DNA of 64,000 nucleotides from Cymbidium sinense (taxonomy: Eukaryota > Streptophyta > Magnoliopsida > Asparagales > Orchidaceae): the NCBI GenBank assembly GCA_021442155.1, contig CM038221.1, positions 80,182,494-80,246,493 of the forward strand, in the 5' to 3' direction. The position numbers and the translations under genes were made by a program. Of this stretch, positions 35,701 through 48,429 are shown one piece after another (the stretch's first letter is position 1; every line of letters begins with the position of its first letter). A model generated the notes under the pieces. That model was not told the DNA's origin. It did not search any database and worked only from the letters and a program-made list of their open reading frames with translations.

Positions 35701-37341
35701 CTTGTTAAATTTTTTTATGTTCTTCATCATTTTTCATGGTCAACTTATTTTACTTCTCAAGCAGTGGTCCTCTCATCTCATGATATGATTGAGGTTTAAG
35801 ACTGGTCCATCTTGTGCAATATCCTTAATCATATGATCAAAGCTTTCAAGCTTCACTACATTGAAAGGAATATTGGCTTGATATAATCATTTGGCTATGT
35901 ATTGTATAGTTCTCTCACGTATATTATTCCTTATTATCTCTTTTTTTTTCTTTTTTTCAACTTCTTTCATGGGCTATATAAAATTAAAAAATCCATTGGC
36001 CCTTTCATTTTATGTTGTTTTACACCACTAATTGATGCACTGAAACTTTCCATCCATAGACCTAAGTTAAAATATCTATTCCCACAATCCAAAAATGTAT
36101 GGTTATCTGAATCTCTTGTTATATCAATCATTCTCTAGTTATTCTCCATGTATAAATTTTTCTATAATTTATTGGTTCATTCTTGGCGAACAATTAACTT
36201 TTCGGATGCATCAGAAGGAATCTTCTTACACTTAGTAACATTACTTCTCTTGGATGCTCCAAATGGGCCAACATGATGCTCTTCTACTCAAGAAACTCTT
36301 CCATTTATCTCTATGCCACAATAGGTGCATACATGACAAAGAGTATTCGACTCACATTTAAATTTCAAGTACTTCTACGTGGGATCTTTTCTTCTCATGC
36401 TTAAATAGGCCATCCTAAAATTTGTATATTATAGTGTTCAACACTTCAACTAATAACATGTATGCATATTAAAATTTAAAACCCATTTTCATACAAGATA
36501 AATCATATAAATTCTAGAATATCTACATAATACATATCAGTAAAAAATTATTAAATGCAAGCATAGGAGTTCAATACTTACAAACTTAAACTTATATAAA
36601 ATTTTGAACTTGAACTATTGATTGAAGAGCCTAAGCCCTCATAACCACTATGTTAAAATGGCATGAATATTTTGGTGTTGTGTTTGATTGATCACCATAG
36701 AATCAAAATCTAACTTGTATGAAAAAATTGAGAGATTTATAAATAAAGATAAGCAAAAATAGAAGAAGAAGGAAAAACAACATTTTGAATTCATTAATCA
36801 TCATAATCATAATAAAAACTTTATTTAATAAAATATAAGGTTTTACACTATACATAAAGAACCTTTAGCTCACAATGCATAAGATAGAGGAGTTGAGGTC
36901 GTGTGAGCATGAGAGGAGTACACTGTGTGTCGTGCATGACTATGTTATCATGCTCAAGTGTGTGTTGTGCATGAGACGAGGTCGACTGGGAGCTATTTCA
37001 TCATATGTGATTGTGCAATCATGCTCAACTACATGTCGTGCATGAGATGAGGTCGATGGGTAGTTGCATAGACATGCACATGTTGGGGTTAGTCATATTT
37101 TTCAATAATTTGGTGAGACGAAATGCCCAAAGGGTTGAATATATTAGCCACCCCTAAATGTTCAATCTTAAAATGTGAGCTACTCTACATTATGTATAGA
37201 ATGTGTTTGATATTATGCTTCTCATGTGAAGCACATGATTTGCATACGTATAACACATGGTAGGAGAGTGAAACATCGAAGCTACGCTTCACTTTAATTG
37301 GGGTCAAAAGTGTGCTTCAATGCACACTATAGAAAATACTA
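32787..37341 (-). mobile_element. hAT DNA transposon, about 4.6 kb
   Basis: The left end is TAGTGTTTTTAAAGTGCAAA and the reversed right end is TAGTATTTTCTATAGTGTGC, imperfect terminal inverted repeats. Flanks GGTATAAG (32779-32786) and GATCTAAG (37342-37349) match at 6 of 8 bases, as expected for an aged 8-bp hAT target duplication. Both subterminal regions repeat GAAGC/GCTTC words, the usual binding-site clusters. A minus-strand transposase remnant fills the middle. The matching LTR at 52728-53870 gives the empty site. Confidence 0.8.
34222..36420 (-). pseudogene. hAT transposase remnant (BED finger, DUF659, dimerisation domain)
   Basis: Minus strand, N to C. About 36395-36200: BED-type finger region, with KYLKFKCESNTLCHVCTYCG followed by HHVGPFGAS. 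About 35880-35500: DUF659-like part, with SVDASRYSS corresponding to the family's SVDAS motif. About 35450-35210: VYWTP, then FIYNHGLVLNMMQ, which match the YWTPCAxHCLDLxLEDI and FIYNHxxxLxxMR motifs. 35160-34815: FWNGVTYALKVSSPLMKFL and LVDGDLKPAMRYIYDPMNRA. 34800-34680: RLVRDPNDMMAIDELLF. About 34610-34490: WWEMYGTSVPKLQKL then CSATRYERKWSVFE, the C-terminal dimerisation domain. 34434-34222 is a further C-terminal exon-like stretch; 33770-34210 is probably intron or an insertion. Frameshifts and stops make it inactive. The protein would bind the element ends and cut and paste it. Confidence 0.9.
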
Positions 37342-38344
37342 GATCTAAGTTTTCTTTTAATATTTTATTCCTAGATTTGTCACATAGAAAATAATTAGGC
37401 AAAAACTTTGATTTTACATGTAAGGTGGATAAAACTCTAGAAATCACTAAAAAAAAATGTAACACATGGAAATTCCAAAAGAAAGTGTATTGCCAATAAT
37501 TTTGGAAATTTTTATGCAATTTAAGGATTTTAAGAGGACTAAATATTTACCACAACACTTAGTGGTCAATCGAACCCTAAAGTTGGCCAACCATTAGAAA
37601 CATATAAAACACACATTTTTATGTAAAAAAATTAGAAAAACACTTTTGTTATGCAATAGAGGACCTTTACAACAACTCATAACATCAATTACATAAAAAG
37701 TATAAATTATAGCGCACTCAACAAAGTAGTCTTAGAAGAAGATCACCAAATCTCCTTACTTGCTTGGCTGGCCACCGACCCTTCACCAATGAAGGAACTC
37801 TTCCAATTTCATTCGAAGTAGCATTATAACTTTATTAAATAGTAGAGAAAGTGTTTTATACAAGTTACACACATTCAAAATCAAACATTAGAAGGGAAAA
37901 AGGAGAAGGAGGGGCTAACCACTACATGGGAGTAACTACTCCTACTTATTTTCCCCTTAAGCCACCGAGCAACTCAGAATTTGAGATGATTATAATTAAT
38001 TAAATTAATTAATTATAATAAAACTTAGAAAATATTACAATATGACATAGAAAACATAAATCTAAGTCTTTTAAATGGTTCTTCATGTATCAAGCTTGAT
38101 TTCATCTCAAAGCACTTTTGCTTCTTATGATGGGACCTCCATGAATCACCTTTATTTCCCTTACCTTCGCTCATGGAACCTTATGCTTGTGCTACACCAC
38201 CTCTACTCAGCTCTCACTTGGAGGTAGTGTCTCCTCATCACTAGTGTGAAAAGAGATGTCATCCAAGCTTGGGGTTGGGAATATTGCTTCATCCATGCTA
38301 AAATTGCAAAATCATCTAGTTAGATGAGCCTTCCAACATGTGCT

Positions 38345-41300
38345 TGTTGACCTCAATTTTGAATGAGGTTAACATCATTTCTAAAACTAATAATTAGGAG
38401 CCACCTAATTGGGCATTTAGGACACTACACTTAGTGACCTAGTGCATTCTTCTAGGTATAATCTAACCCAATAGGATTAGGTGGACCTAAACCAAACCCA
38501 AATATAAATAAATAATTGAATCAAACACATTCAAATTAAAACCTAAATCCAACTGAGCTTAGACTAAGATGATTGGGTAATTAACATAATCATCCTATTT
38601 AAGCTCAAAATTAACTAAATTTAAAGAAAACTAAATAAACTAAAATAAACTGAAATCAAAATAAAGGAAAAGTATAAAATCATTATGGATTTAAAACTAA
38701 ATCCAAATGAAGGTCAAAGTTGGTCAACCATTTGACATAATTGATTTTATGTGTGTTCTACCAAGTTAAAGGTCAACCCAATCATTCTAAAGGCTGAAAA
38801 TCATTAAATAATTATGTTTAAACTTAAATCAAATGAATCTAACCAATAAAGCCTCAAATGGGTTAATTAGATCACATGGTGTAAATGGACCTTATTAAAT
38901 TCAAACCCAAACTGAATGTCCAAAATCATTTGGAAATCATCATTAAGCAGAATCCAACCAATCATTGGGTCTATTTTGACCAATTTGGTCATTTGACCCA
39001 AATGAATCCAACTTAACCTATTAAACCCAATGTGGGTCAAATAGGTCAAAATTAAAATCAATTTCAAACAAAATGAAATAAATCACTCCAAATCATTCCA
39101 CACATGTGATTAAACATGATTAGATTCAAAACATAGCTTAATTGAGTCAAATTGGTCATTTGACTCAATTGAACTCAACTTAACCCATTTAAGTCAAAAT
39201 GGGTCAAGTTGAAATAAAATCAAAATCAATTTAAATTCAAGGAAATCAATCAATTTAAAATATTGCAAATCATCAAATAAATACAATTAAAGCCTAATGT
39301 AAATCCCAACTTAAAGATCTAATTTAATTTATCTTTAATCAAATGGATCAAACTAGCTTAGATTAAATTGAAATATGATCCCATGGGTCAATTGGCTTTT
39401 AAGCTTTCTCATAAGAAATTAAGCATAATTATAACGTAAATATAAATCCAATTATCAAATGAATTGACCAAAATTAATCCAAAACAAAAAAAATTCAATG
39501 GATCAATCCAAAGTACTAAAATCCAAATTCTACTCCAACAAGCTTGAGTCTTACTCATTGCTCACTCTTGGGTTTGGATTGGGTAGCCAACCATCAACCC
39601 AAAAGAAACATATGAGGTGGAAAAGCCATGTAAGATGTCGTAGAAAAGAGGAATATGTTATGGGAAAAGTGAGGTGGAACATCAAGACAAACTCTCCCCA
39701 ATCCAAAAGCATTCCCTTCATTCTTCCTCCACCCCTTATCCTCACTCATTTGAGTGTTCTCAATCAACTAACCACCAATTGGTGCTAGCCTCCAAGGGTG
39801 GTAATGACTTTCAGTAATTCAATTTGAAGATAAACTCTTCTCCATGGATGAAAGGATATAGCTCACAACCAAAGAAAAAATGGGGGAACTTTCTCTCCTC
39901 AGGCCATGCATTCCCATATACTGATAGGGTGAAGAGAGACCCATACGACCCATTTCATGGAGCTTTCATCGCCAACAGTTGGATTCCAACCACCTTGAGC
40001 TTCCCCAATAACAAGCCTCTCATAGCCAATCTTCAAGATAAGGAGGGAGAGCTCCTCTTCTAATTCTTTGTATTCCTACACACTCCATAGAACAAGAGAA
40101 GAATCTACTCATTCCCTAAGCATCTCTCCATTGGCAAGTTGAAATTCGGTCAAAGACAATAATAATGGAGACATCCAAGCAAGGAAATGATGGAAGAGTG
40201 TCCTTTTCTTGTAATTAGCTCTCCCAAAATGTTATAGAGTTATAATTGAACATGATCGAGCCCATCTTGACTATCACACCGTCTGCGAGCTAGAAAACAA
40301 CTAAGGTTGATTGATAATGAGGAGAGCTTGGTCTCCACATGATTGTGGGGAGGTGAAGCATGAGAATCATCTTATATCTTTATCATGACATGAGGAACAT
40401 TTTCGAATAAAAAAATTCATCGAAGATTGACGTCGATGAGGTATGTACCAATCTTGACCACTTCTCATCCAGGGCTTAGTATTTTATGAAGGAAAATTTA
40501 TTTCTAGAAAACTCAAGCTGTATAGATCGCCAAGAAATCATCCCACGATCATTTCACAATTGAAATTGTGAGAAACTATGGCCTAGATAACCTAAAATTG
40601 TTGTCTAGGGGTGGACAGATCTCAGCCTTTGATGGGTGATCAAGGATGAAATCACCGTTGTCTTTTTTTTGGAATGTATGGTTACAATGTAGTCGAACCA
40701 TCTTATTAAACTCCTATAAGAATTGCGGGTGAAGTCATGGCCATCCGATCGAATATCATACGGTTGTAAATCATCCTGCGTCCTTGTTGTCTTTCGATGT
40801 GAGATCCTCATGGATCCCACATCACCCAATGGCACTGCTTCATGTAGCAAGCCATGCCATGTTAACCGTCAGTGCTACGTGGAATTGACCATATAAAATA
40901 GGAAATTCCCAATTTTTTGAATTAAATAAATATTAAAAATACCATAAAATTCAAAAAAAAATTCATTGAAAATAAAATAGCCAACCAAAAAAATATAATT
41001 AAGGGCTTAGTGGATTCATCTCAATGAGAGGAATCCATTAAACCCAAAATCTCCAATTTCTATTAGATAATTTTAGGTTAATTTGAGTTTAAATGAAAAA
41101 TAATCAAACTCAAATTAAACTCAACATTTAATCCAATTAATTTAAAACTTTGGAGAAATGAAATTAGGGTTAACATACACGTCACATAAATTTTTAATGA
41201 TTTATTGGAAAATAAATCTAAAGATATAAAAATTCCCATCTTAAACCCTTAATTTAATGAAATAAATTAAAAGTAAATTAGAAAAATCATGAAATCAACT

Positions 41301-44300
41301 TAAATCATCATAATGAATCTTAATGAGTCTAAACATCATTAAAACTCATTGAATTCTTATATGCCCTAAAATGACCTAATTAAGTAATTAGTTGAATTAA
41401 TTAGTTTAATTAAATGGTCTTAATTTAGAAAAATCATAACAAATCATCCCAAATTCCACAAAATCTAAATGAACCATCTATGGGTGCATCTTCTAAAGAG
41501 GAATTTAAGAAAATTAAAATTTCTAGTTGGTTCATCCTAATTTAGGCTTAATTTAAGTTTTATTAAAATAACTAAAACCTTAATTAACCCAAAATTACAC
41601 ATCTGATTAGGATGAAACTTTAGGGAACTTAGATTGGTAAGGAACCCCACTTTTCATAAAAATTTCAAGGTCAAATGACCTTTGAATTTTTAGTCCTTAT
41701 GACAATTTAACTGAAATAGTTAATCAAAAAATCATAGAAATTATAAAAATTCATAAAATCAAGTTAAAATATTTTAATTAATATCAACAAATTTGAAGAA
41801 AATTTTTCAGCCCTTTGAAGTTAAGGGATTTGATTAATCATACACTTAGGGTTTAATGAAATAAAAGAAAATAAAAATTAAACCTTAAGTTAATAACTTA
41901 GTAAATTCATAATAAATCAATTAATCAATTAAAATCAAAACTCATTTACTTTTGAATTTCATATCCAAATATAAAATAAATTAACATGGAAATTCCTTAA
42001 ATCCTTTTAGATTAATGAATAACATGATTACAAATGAAAATAAAAATGATTAAACAAATCAATTAAACCTAAATAACCTAAAAGTTTGAAATGGCCTAAG
42101 TTAGGTTTGGTGCCCAAAATAGACTTAGGTTTCCTAGGTTGTGAATTGATAAATAAAATTTCATCTCAAAAGATTAAACTTTAACATATAATAAATCAAC
42201 TTAAGCCAAGAATGAATTAACACATCAACCTAAATGTGTTAACTAATTCAATTTAAATGAATATAAACACTAATGAAAAAAAATAATAAGTCCAATTCAA
42301 ATCAAAAAAAATCAAATCATTTGAAAATAAATCAAACCAAAATGAACATTAAATTTGGTCAACCTATATGGTTAAACCCTTAGATAAGATTTAAGAAAAC
42401 ATATTAAATTCCATTTTAACATAAAAAATAAAATTAAAATTAAAAATGAAATCATAAATCAACTAAATTACTTAAATTGGAACCACCCAATGGAAATTTG
42501 AACAAATTTTAAGAATAAAAAAATTAAAAGAAAGAAAACAAAATTTTTCATATTTAGCAAACATATGGTATAGTCTGGACACGCGAGATCACAGGGCTAC
42601 TAGTCCAAAGAAGGTCTTGATACATCGAACTTCTGGTTTAACAATGATACGTACCTATGAAGCAAAATTATGAAAAGTAAAAATCTCAAAACCAATTTTT
42701 GAAAACTTAAATTGAAATTTGAACCTAAAATGCCTAGTAAAGTCATACCACACAAACTCTTCCTGCATACACTAGATTATTAGGTCACCAACCCTAGATT
42801 TTGGTTAGGTTGATCTTTGCTATTCTGTGATGTGATGTAAAATATTTTTTTATTTGGTGATGTATTATTTTAAATTAGATGGATAAGAGTATTTGCTCGC
42901 TAGTCTGGATGGTAGGAAGTTCCTTTTAGGCTAACACTATTTTCTATAAGAGGTTATGCAAAAAGGGACTGGTGTAATATAAATATATATAAATGTAATT
43001 TTTTTACAGGTATTCTTAAGTCTCTAAGCAGAGCCCAATAAGATAGGTGGTCTTGGAAAGAAATTAATGCTAAGCCCGTATGTTTGCAAATATAACTATT
43101 GGAGTGCTTTTAGTATTTCCTAACATCTATTTTGCAGAGATCGGGAGTTTATTTTGGAATTTTTAAATGTAATTTAAGCTTAAAATTAGGTTAGGATCTA
43201 TAAGATCTAAGAATAACAAGAGCTAACTTTACTAGCTTATGGTCCCCTGTTAAGCCTGTCGAGGTCCCTAAAGAAGGAGAAAATTTTGAAAAAAGATCCA
43301 TAGATCTATACTTTTAGTTCTAGGAAGAAATGTATAAGGGCAGAGCTCGGGTATCTATTTTTTTCTTTCTTCTGAGGTGTACAGTGGTACCCGATAGCAC
43401 TGGCCTATTCTTATTAATTAAATTGGCATGACTTATTTTGTGTGCGCAATAAAAATTGCCAACTTTTCAAGGGTTCCTTCTGTGCCATGTTTTCGTGATG
43501 AATGCTTGGACATTAGGCTCTTAGAAAAACTAAATTTTTTACCTTACTAAAATCTAAATAATTTAAACAAAAATAAAGAAATTCAAACCTTCATACATAA
43601 ATTTAAGCCTTAGGTAACTTAAAAGTAATTAGAAATAATTAGCTCTTGAAAACCATGTTGGCACATTATTCAAAATTCTTGAATTGGACGCTTCACCCAT
43701 TGCACATAAGGGGTATCTAACCTATGAGGATGACCACCCTCTTGGGGAAGTGTGCTTTCTTATTTTTATTTGGCCCACGATCATTTCTTACTACATCTCA
43801 GTATAGGCATAAATTACATTGCCCAAAGGACTTAAATGAATTATGAGTCAAAATGTTTAAAAGTTAAAAATGATTGCATTGGTTAGGTGCATATCATACT
43901 AAACATGATTCTAAGGATTAGAAAGTGAGTTTAAATTTCTAGATTATTTCTTAAAATGTAAACATCCCAACCATCTTGCACACATAAGATCATCATGGAT
44001 TTAAAAATTCGCTTAAGTGGTGTTAGCTAGCAGCCCTTCTAGGTGGGTGATAAGTCCAGAAGAGTCAAGGATAGATTTCTTTCCTCAAGTGCGAGGAAAA
44101 GCTAATAATTCCCAAAAGTTAAACTAGGTCAAGCCTCAGAATTATGTTAGAAGCACTTGTAGACTTAGGTTTTGAAGCATCCTTCTAAATATAAGTCTTC
44201 AACCCTTGGAATTTATGTAGTCTAATACTACTAGAATCTAAGTCCTACATTTATAATAAAATATCAATCCAAATCTCAATAAATTCAATATCAAAAATAT

Positions 44301-44783
44301 GAAGCTCAATGGTATGATAGTTGAAAATGTCTACTAAGCATCCAATTATCTATAGGCATTTCCTACTTCATCATAATTGGCCTCGAAAAGAACTCTTCTC
44401 CTTTTTAAATGTTCCTTTTTGAAATACTAACATAACCATCCTTTGGAATTAACTTTGAAATCCATGAAATTAAGAGTCTATTTCTTTAATCGAGAGTATT
44501 CTTAGGAAGAGATCATCATTCTTAAGATGTAATTAACTATAAGAATTTTCCCTTATAGCAAACTACGATCTCAATATAAAATAAACTTTGTACTACTTTT
44601 CCATGTAGTTCATGGGAAGAATCTCTGGAATATTAAGAAAACTAATTAACCTTAGGAGTCCTTGTTTAAGTAATCAAATCTATTATAGGATACCATGTTT
44701 ATTTTCTAAGATAATATGTTTATTCCTTAATGATGGATTTTATTACCTAAATAAGAAATTCCTAAAATCTATGTAGTGTCACA
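38345..44783 (-). mobile_element. Copy B of the ~6 kb TG...CA family, inverted relative to copy A
   Basis: Read on the minus strand it begins TGTGACACTACATAGATTTT (44783 downwards) and ends TTGAGGTCAACA (38345). Landmarks shared in order with copy A include the TAAGCCCGTATGTTTGCAAA area (43070 against 3070), the GGGTGCATCTTC box (41475 against 4930), the GATTCCTCTCA box (41030 against 5395), the CACGTAGCACTGAC area (40870 against 5535) and the GGTTGGAATCCAAC box (39975 against 6400). It lacks the LINE tail and minisatellite of A. It carries a 38400-39480 segment that is shortened in A but present in C. Flanks GTGCT and ATTTT do not match. Open frames at 39498-40063 and 40605-40850 look like chance. 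Confidence 0.65.
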
Positions 44784-45453
44784 ATTTTTTTTCATAGTGC
44801 TCACATGAGGTCTCCTTTACATCAATTTACATCACTCCCCTCAACTAGCCAAGCTATTCATTATTCCTTCTATTTTATATATTATTGAGTATCAAAGTGT
44901 TGTGTGATCTTCTCTACACTAATTAGGTTATCTATCACAAGTTGTCTTACTTCTTAAGACCCACTTATGTTCATCGGCATCAATCTATGCTTACCACACT
45001 AAAGAAGGTGCTAATTCCAAATTCTCCATGAATTGATACCCAACATTACTTATGAGTCTTGTTATGAGAAGTTGAGGGTAGAGAAACAAAATGAGAATAT
45101 TTCTTCTATGTTAATGAATATGGAGAGTATAATAGTGATCAAAGTTCAAGGGTTGCAGAATGATCTCATTCACAAAAGATCTCCAAAAGTATACAAAGAT
45201 CTAAGAATCTAAAAAAAGATCATTATGATGCCTCTAAGCCCTTTATTTTATATGGTAAGAAGACTACATAAACTTATACAAAAAACGTAAAAGAAAGTAT
45301 ACAAACTTTGTGGATTAATATAATCGAAACATGTGTATAATAATTTGATGTAGCAAAAATATGGCCTTTATATGTCGCGACTTCTTATATGAGTTAGCAC
45401 ACCTAGTTTTGGATGTAAGGCGTCGCTATAAGTTATGGAGTTTTTATTTGAAA
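44784..45453. other. Spacer between head-to-head copies B and C; no gene
   Basis: No coding frame recognised. The plus strand reads CACTCCCCTCAACTAGCC at 44833-44850; reversed this is a polypurine tract followed by TGATG, a typical gypsy internal/LTR junction. The stretch 45150-45300 resembles a transcribed retroelement leader, but weakly. Confidence 0.35.
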
Positions 45454-47351
45454 TGACGCACAAATCTTGAAGGTTCTTATTTTGGTAATCGAATATGTCA
45501 TTAAGGAATAAATATACTATCTCAAGAGATAGAAATATTACCATAAAATGAATTTGATTACTTAATCAAAACTCTTAAAACTAATAGTTCTATAATATAT
45601 CAGAGATTTTTTTCTTAAACTACATAGAGAAGTAGAACATGATTTATTTTAATGCTAGGTTCATAGTTCACTATAAGGGCAAGGCCCTATAATTAATTAC
45701 ATCTTAGGAAAAATAAAATTCTCCAAGAGTACTCTCAATTAAAAAAATTGACTTTCAACTCTATGGATTTTAAAGTTTATTTTTAAGGAAGGGTTAAATT
45801 GGAAAATAAAATGGGTTTCACTAAAAAAATAAGGAGTTCTTTTTGGAGGCCAAACGATAATGAGTAGGAGATGCTTTAAATTATGGAAAGCCTAGTAAGT
45901 ACTTCAAAATATCCTGCTATTAGGCTTTATAGTTTTAAAAATGAAGTTAGTTAGACTTAAGTGTACATTTTATTAGAATGCTAGGACTTAGAGTTTAGCA
46001 ATACAAGACTACAAAAATGCCTATGAGGTGAAGACTTATTCTTGTAGCAAATGAGATGCTTTAGATCTTAAATTTGAAGGTGCTTCTAACATGAGTCAAA
46101 AGTTTACCTTAATATATATTCTCACTTGAGAATAAAAGCCTATCCTAACTCTTCTGGATTTACTTCCTACTTGGAGGACACCTCTTATGATTTAAATTCA
46201 TGTGTTCAGTCTTACGAATGCAAGATAGGTAAGTTATTATATTTAATAAAGGAAGCTAAGATTTTAAAGTCACTCCCCTAAGATTGGTTTCATTCAAATT
46301 TAAATTACATTTTGATTTTGAATCAAATTAACTCATTTTAACCTAAATGGGTTAGGTTGGGTTCAATTGAGTCAAACCTAATCAAAGTGTGTTTCGATTT
46401 CAATTATGTTCAATTGAATATTTAAAATGATTTGGCTTAATTTATTTCATTTGATTTGGATTTAATTTTGAAGATGACCCATGTTAACTCAAATTGAGCT
46501 TATTAGGTTCACTTATGCTAAGTGACCAAATTAGTCAAATTATACCCAAGGAGGGTTGAAATATATTCAATTATGAATTTAAAATATTGGAATATTTAAT
46601 TTGAATTAATTTCAAATTAATTTCAGTTTGGGCTAAATAGGGTCTATTTAGGTTCATTTAGGTTCATATGGGTTAAGTGGCCAAATTAGCCCATTTGAAC
46701 CCTTAGTACATTTATTTTTATGTTTGATTAAATTTATATAATGATTTTATGACTTTAAAATGGCTTAATTTGGCCAATTTTTGATAGTTTGACTTTTGAC
46801 TTAATGGGGCTCACATAAGTCAACTCTTAGTCAACTAGTTTGATTGACCACTTTGAACCTCATCAAATTTATTTTGGTTTCATTTTTGTTTATCCATTGA
46901 CTCTAAACTTTTAATTTTATTTAACTTGATTTAAATATTAATTGTATTTGATTTTATTTGGATTTAGGTTAAATTAAGCTTAAGACAACCCAATTAACTC
47001 ACTTAGGACTCATAATTTAGACTTTGATTTAAATTAATTTATTTTAATTTTTATTAAGTTTTATAGGGTTTGGATTTTATTGGACATCCCTAGTCCAATT
47101 GGATTAGATTAGGTCTTAGTGGGATATATTAAGCTGATTTGAACCACACTAAGGTGCTGATTTTGGATTTAATTTTTCTTTCAAATTTTATATTTGATTT
47201 AGCTATTTATTTGTTTTGATTTGATCATATAGCTACCCATTAAAAATAGTGTTATAAGTATCTAATTAATAAGCTCTTAATGTAGGATTAGGAAAGGTAA
47301 TTAGTAAAAGGTTAAGATGAATGTTAGCCATATTCAAAAATGAGGTCAACA
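45454..47351 (+). mobile_element. Copy C of the ~6 kb family, internally deleted
   Basis: The first 800 bases follow copy A from its start through the CTATAAGGGCAAGGCCCTAT box (45673) to the GCAAGATAGGTAAG box (46220). Sequence from 46290 to 47351 then matches the other end of copy B (reverse of 38345-39300), including repeated AAATGGGTTAGGTTGGGTTC-like motifs and the AATGAGGTCAACA end. The middle part, about 3.5-4 kb in A and B, is missing. No target duplication is seen. Confidence 0.6.
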
Positions 47352-47649
47352 TGAGTCCTTATGAAGTTTTGGTATGGGTAAGTGGTTCATGAGTTCTTCT
47401 ACATAGTTCACTTGTATGATGTGTTGGGCGAGTCTAGTGAGTGAGTCGGGCAAGTCATCTAAATAGACATTAAGTCCACTATTAGGGCTTGATAAGTGAT
47501 GTGTCCTTAACCATCGAGTTGATGGAGAGCTATCAAGTGATCAATATTTGAGTTGATCTTGTCCTTGCTTGCATGTTTACTTTCATGTGAATCTTCTTTT
47601 CTTATGGTATACGAAAATAATAAATAATTTAGCATTTATCTCAAAATTT
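47352..47649 (+). other. Unrecognised sequence upstream of copia RT
   Basis: No domain can be read here. By position it may be decayed copia pol between integrase and RT. Confidence 0.3.
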
Positions 47650-48425
47650 AAGCCTAAGTAAATTGATAAAGCTTTAAAAGATAGTTCAAAGATTATAATA
47701 GAGAAGTATAAGTTAAAATAATTATTAGAAATGATGTTTAGGAGTTAATTTGAAGATTTCAAGATCAAAATATAAATGGAACTAAGTAGATCCATAGAAA
47801 TAAGATACATGACTTGGGTTATACTACAAAAAAATTGGTTAGATTAGTGGCACAAGGGTACATAATAGTAGAAGGTATAGATTTAAAGGAATCATTTGCA
47901 CTCGTAGCAAGTCTAAAAGAAATTAGAATGTCCCTAGCATATGTATACTTTGAAGATTTTAAATATTTCCATATGGATGTTAAGGGTGCTTTCTTAAGTG
48001 GATTTATAAATAAAGATACTTTGTTTAAAAACCCCTTGAGTTATGAAAATTTATATTATATAGATTATGCATATAAGTTAAAGAAAAAATTATGTGGTTT
48101 TAAATAAACTTCTAGATCATGGAATGATATATTAAGTTCATTTTTGAGTAGTCAAGCTTTTACAAAGAGTAGGGCAAATACAACTATCTTTATTAAAAGT
48201 GTAGGAGAAGATAGGAGCATTATACAAATTTATGTGAATAATATTTTATTTGAATGTATGAATGAATCTTTATATCACGAATTCTTAAAAATTATGTCTA
48301 AGGATTTTTAAATGGGTGATGGGAGGAACCATTTTTTTAAGACTTCAAGTGAAGCAACTTAAAAATGACACCTTTATATTGCATACCCAAGCCTTCAAAT
48401 AAATTTTGTGTCTAAAAAAATCTAG
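47650..48425 (+). pseudogene. Ty1/copia reverse transcriptase remnant
   Basis: The plus strand starts with decayed PKxIDKALKD, the copia lead-in to RT. Positions 47814-48107 give 97 open codons: LVRLVAQGYIIVEGIDLKES, then FKYFHMDVKGAFLSG and YKLKKKLCGFK, the equivalents of KARLVAQGY, MDVKxAFLNG and KLKKALYGLK. It continues past a stop: FLSSQAFTKSRANTTIFIK, then IYVNNILFECMNESL. The catalytic YVDD is therefore changed to YVNN, so this RT is dead. A closing segment (LQVKQLKNDTFILHTQAF) runs to about 48425, where partial copy D of the long repeat interrupts it. The element's LTR follows at 49461. Confidence 0.85.
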
Positions 48426-48429
48426 AAAA

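Larger units (their letters stand above)
32484..38344 (-). mobile_element. Gypsy LTR G1, split by a hAT insertion
   Basis: The left part (32484-32786) and right part (37342-38344) together make about 1.3 kb that aligns with the uninterrupted LTR at 52728-53870. Shared features are AATTGGGGTRACYCAA, GAAAAGTATAGAAGG-like and AAAAGTTTCA words on the left, and GGCCACC, CTTAAGCC and CTTTTGCTTCTTATGAT on the right. The hAT element occupies 32787-37341. The right end abuts copy B of the long repeat, which begins TGTTGACC at 38345. Confidence 0.65.

Noticed and set aside
39498..40063. Two plus-strand open frames in copy B
   Set aside because: They lie inside the repeat, are not conserved in copy A, and have no recognisable domain.
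40605..40850. 81-codon minus-strand frame in copy B
   Set aside because: Not conserved in copy A and no domain.
1272..44783. A and B as the two LTRs of one giant element
   Set aside because: They are inverted relative to each other, whereas LTRs of one element are direct repeats; complete other elements lie between them.
48362..48400. Extension of copy D to a GGTATGCA word shared with copy A near 2330
   Set aside because: This stretch reads as copia RT on the plus strand, so the short match is chance.
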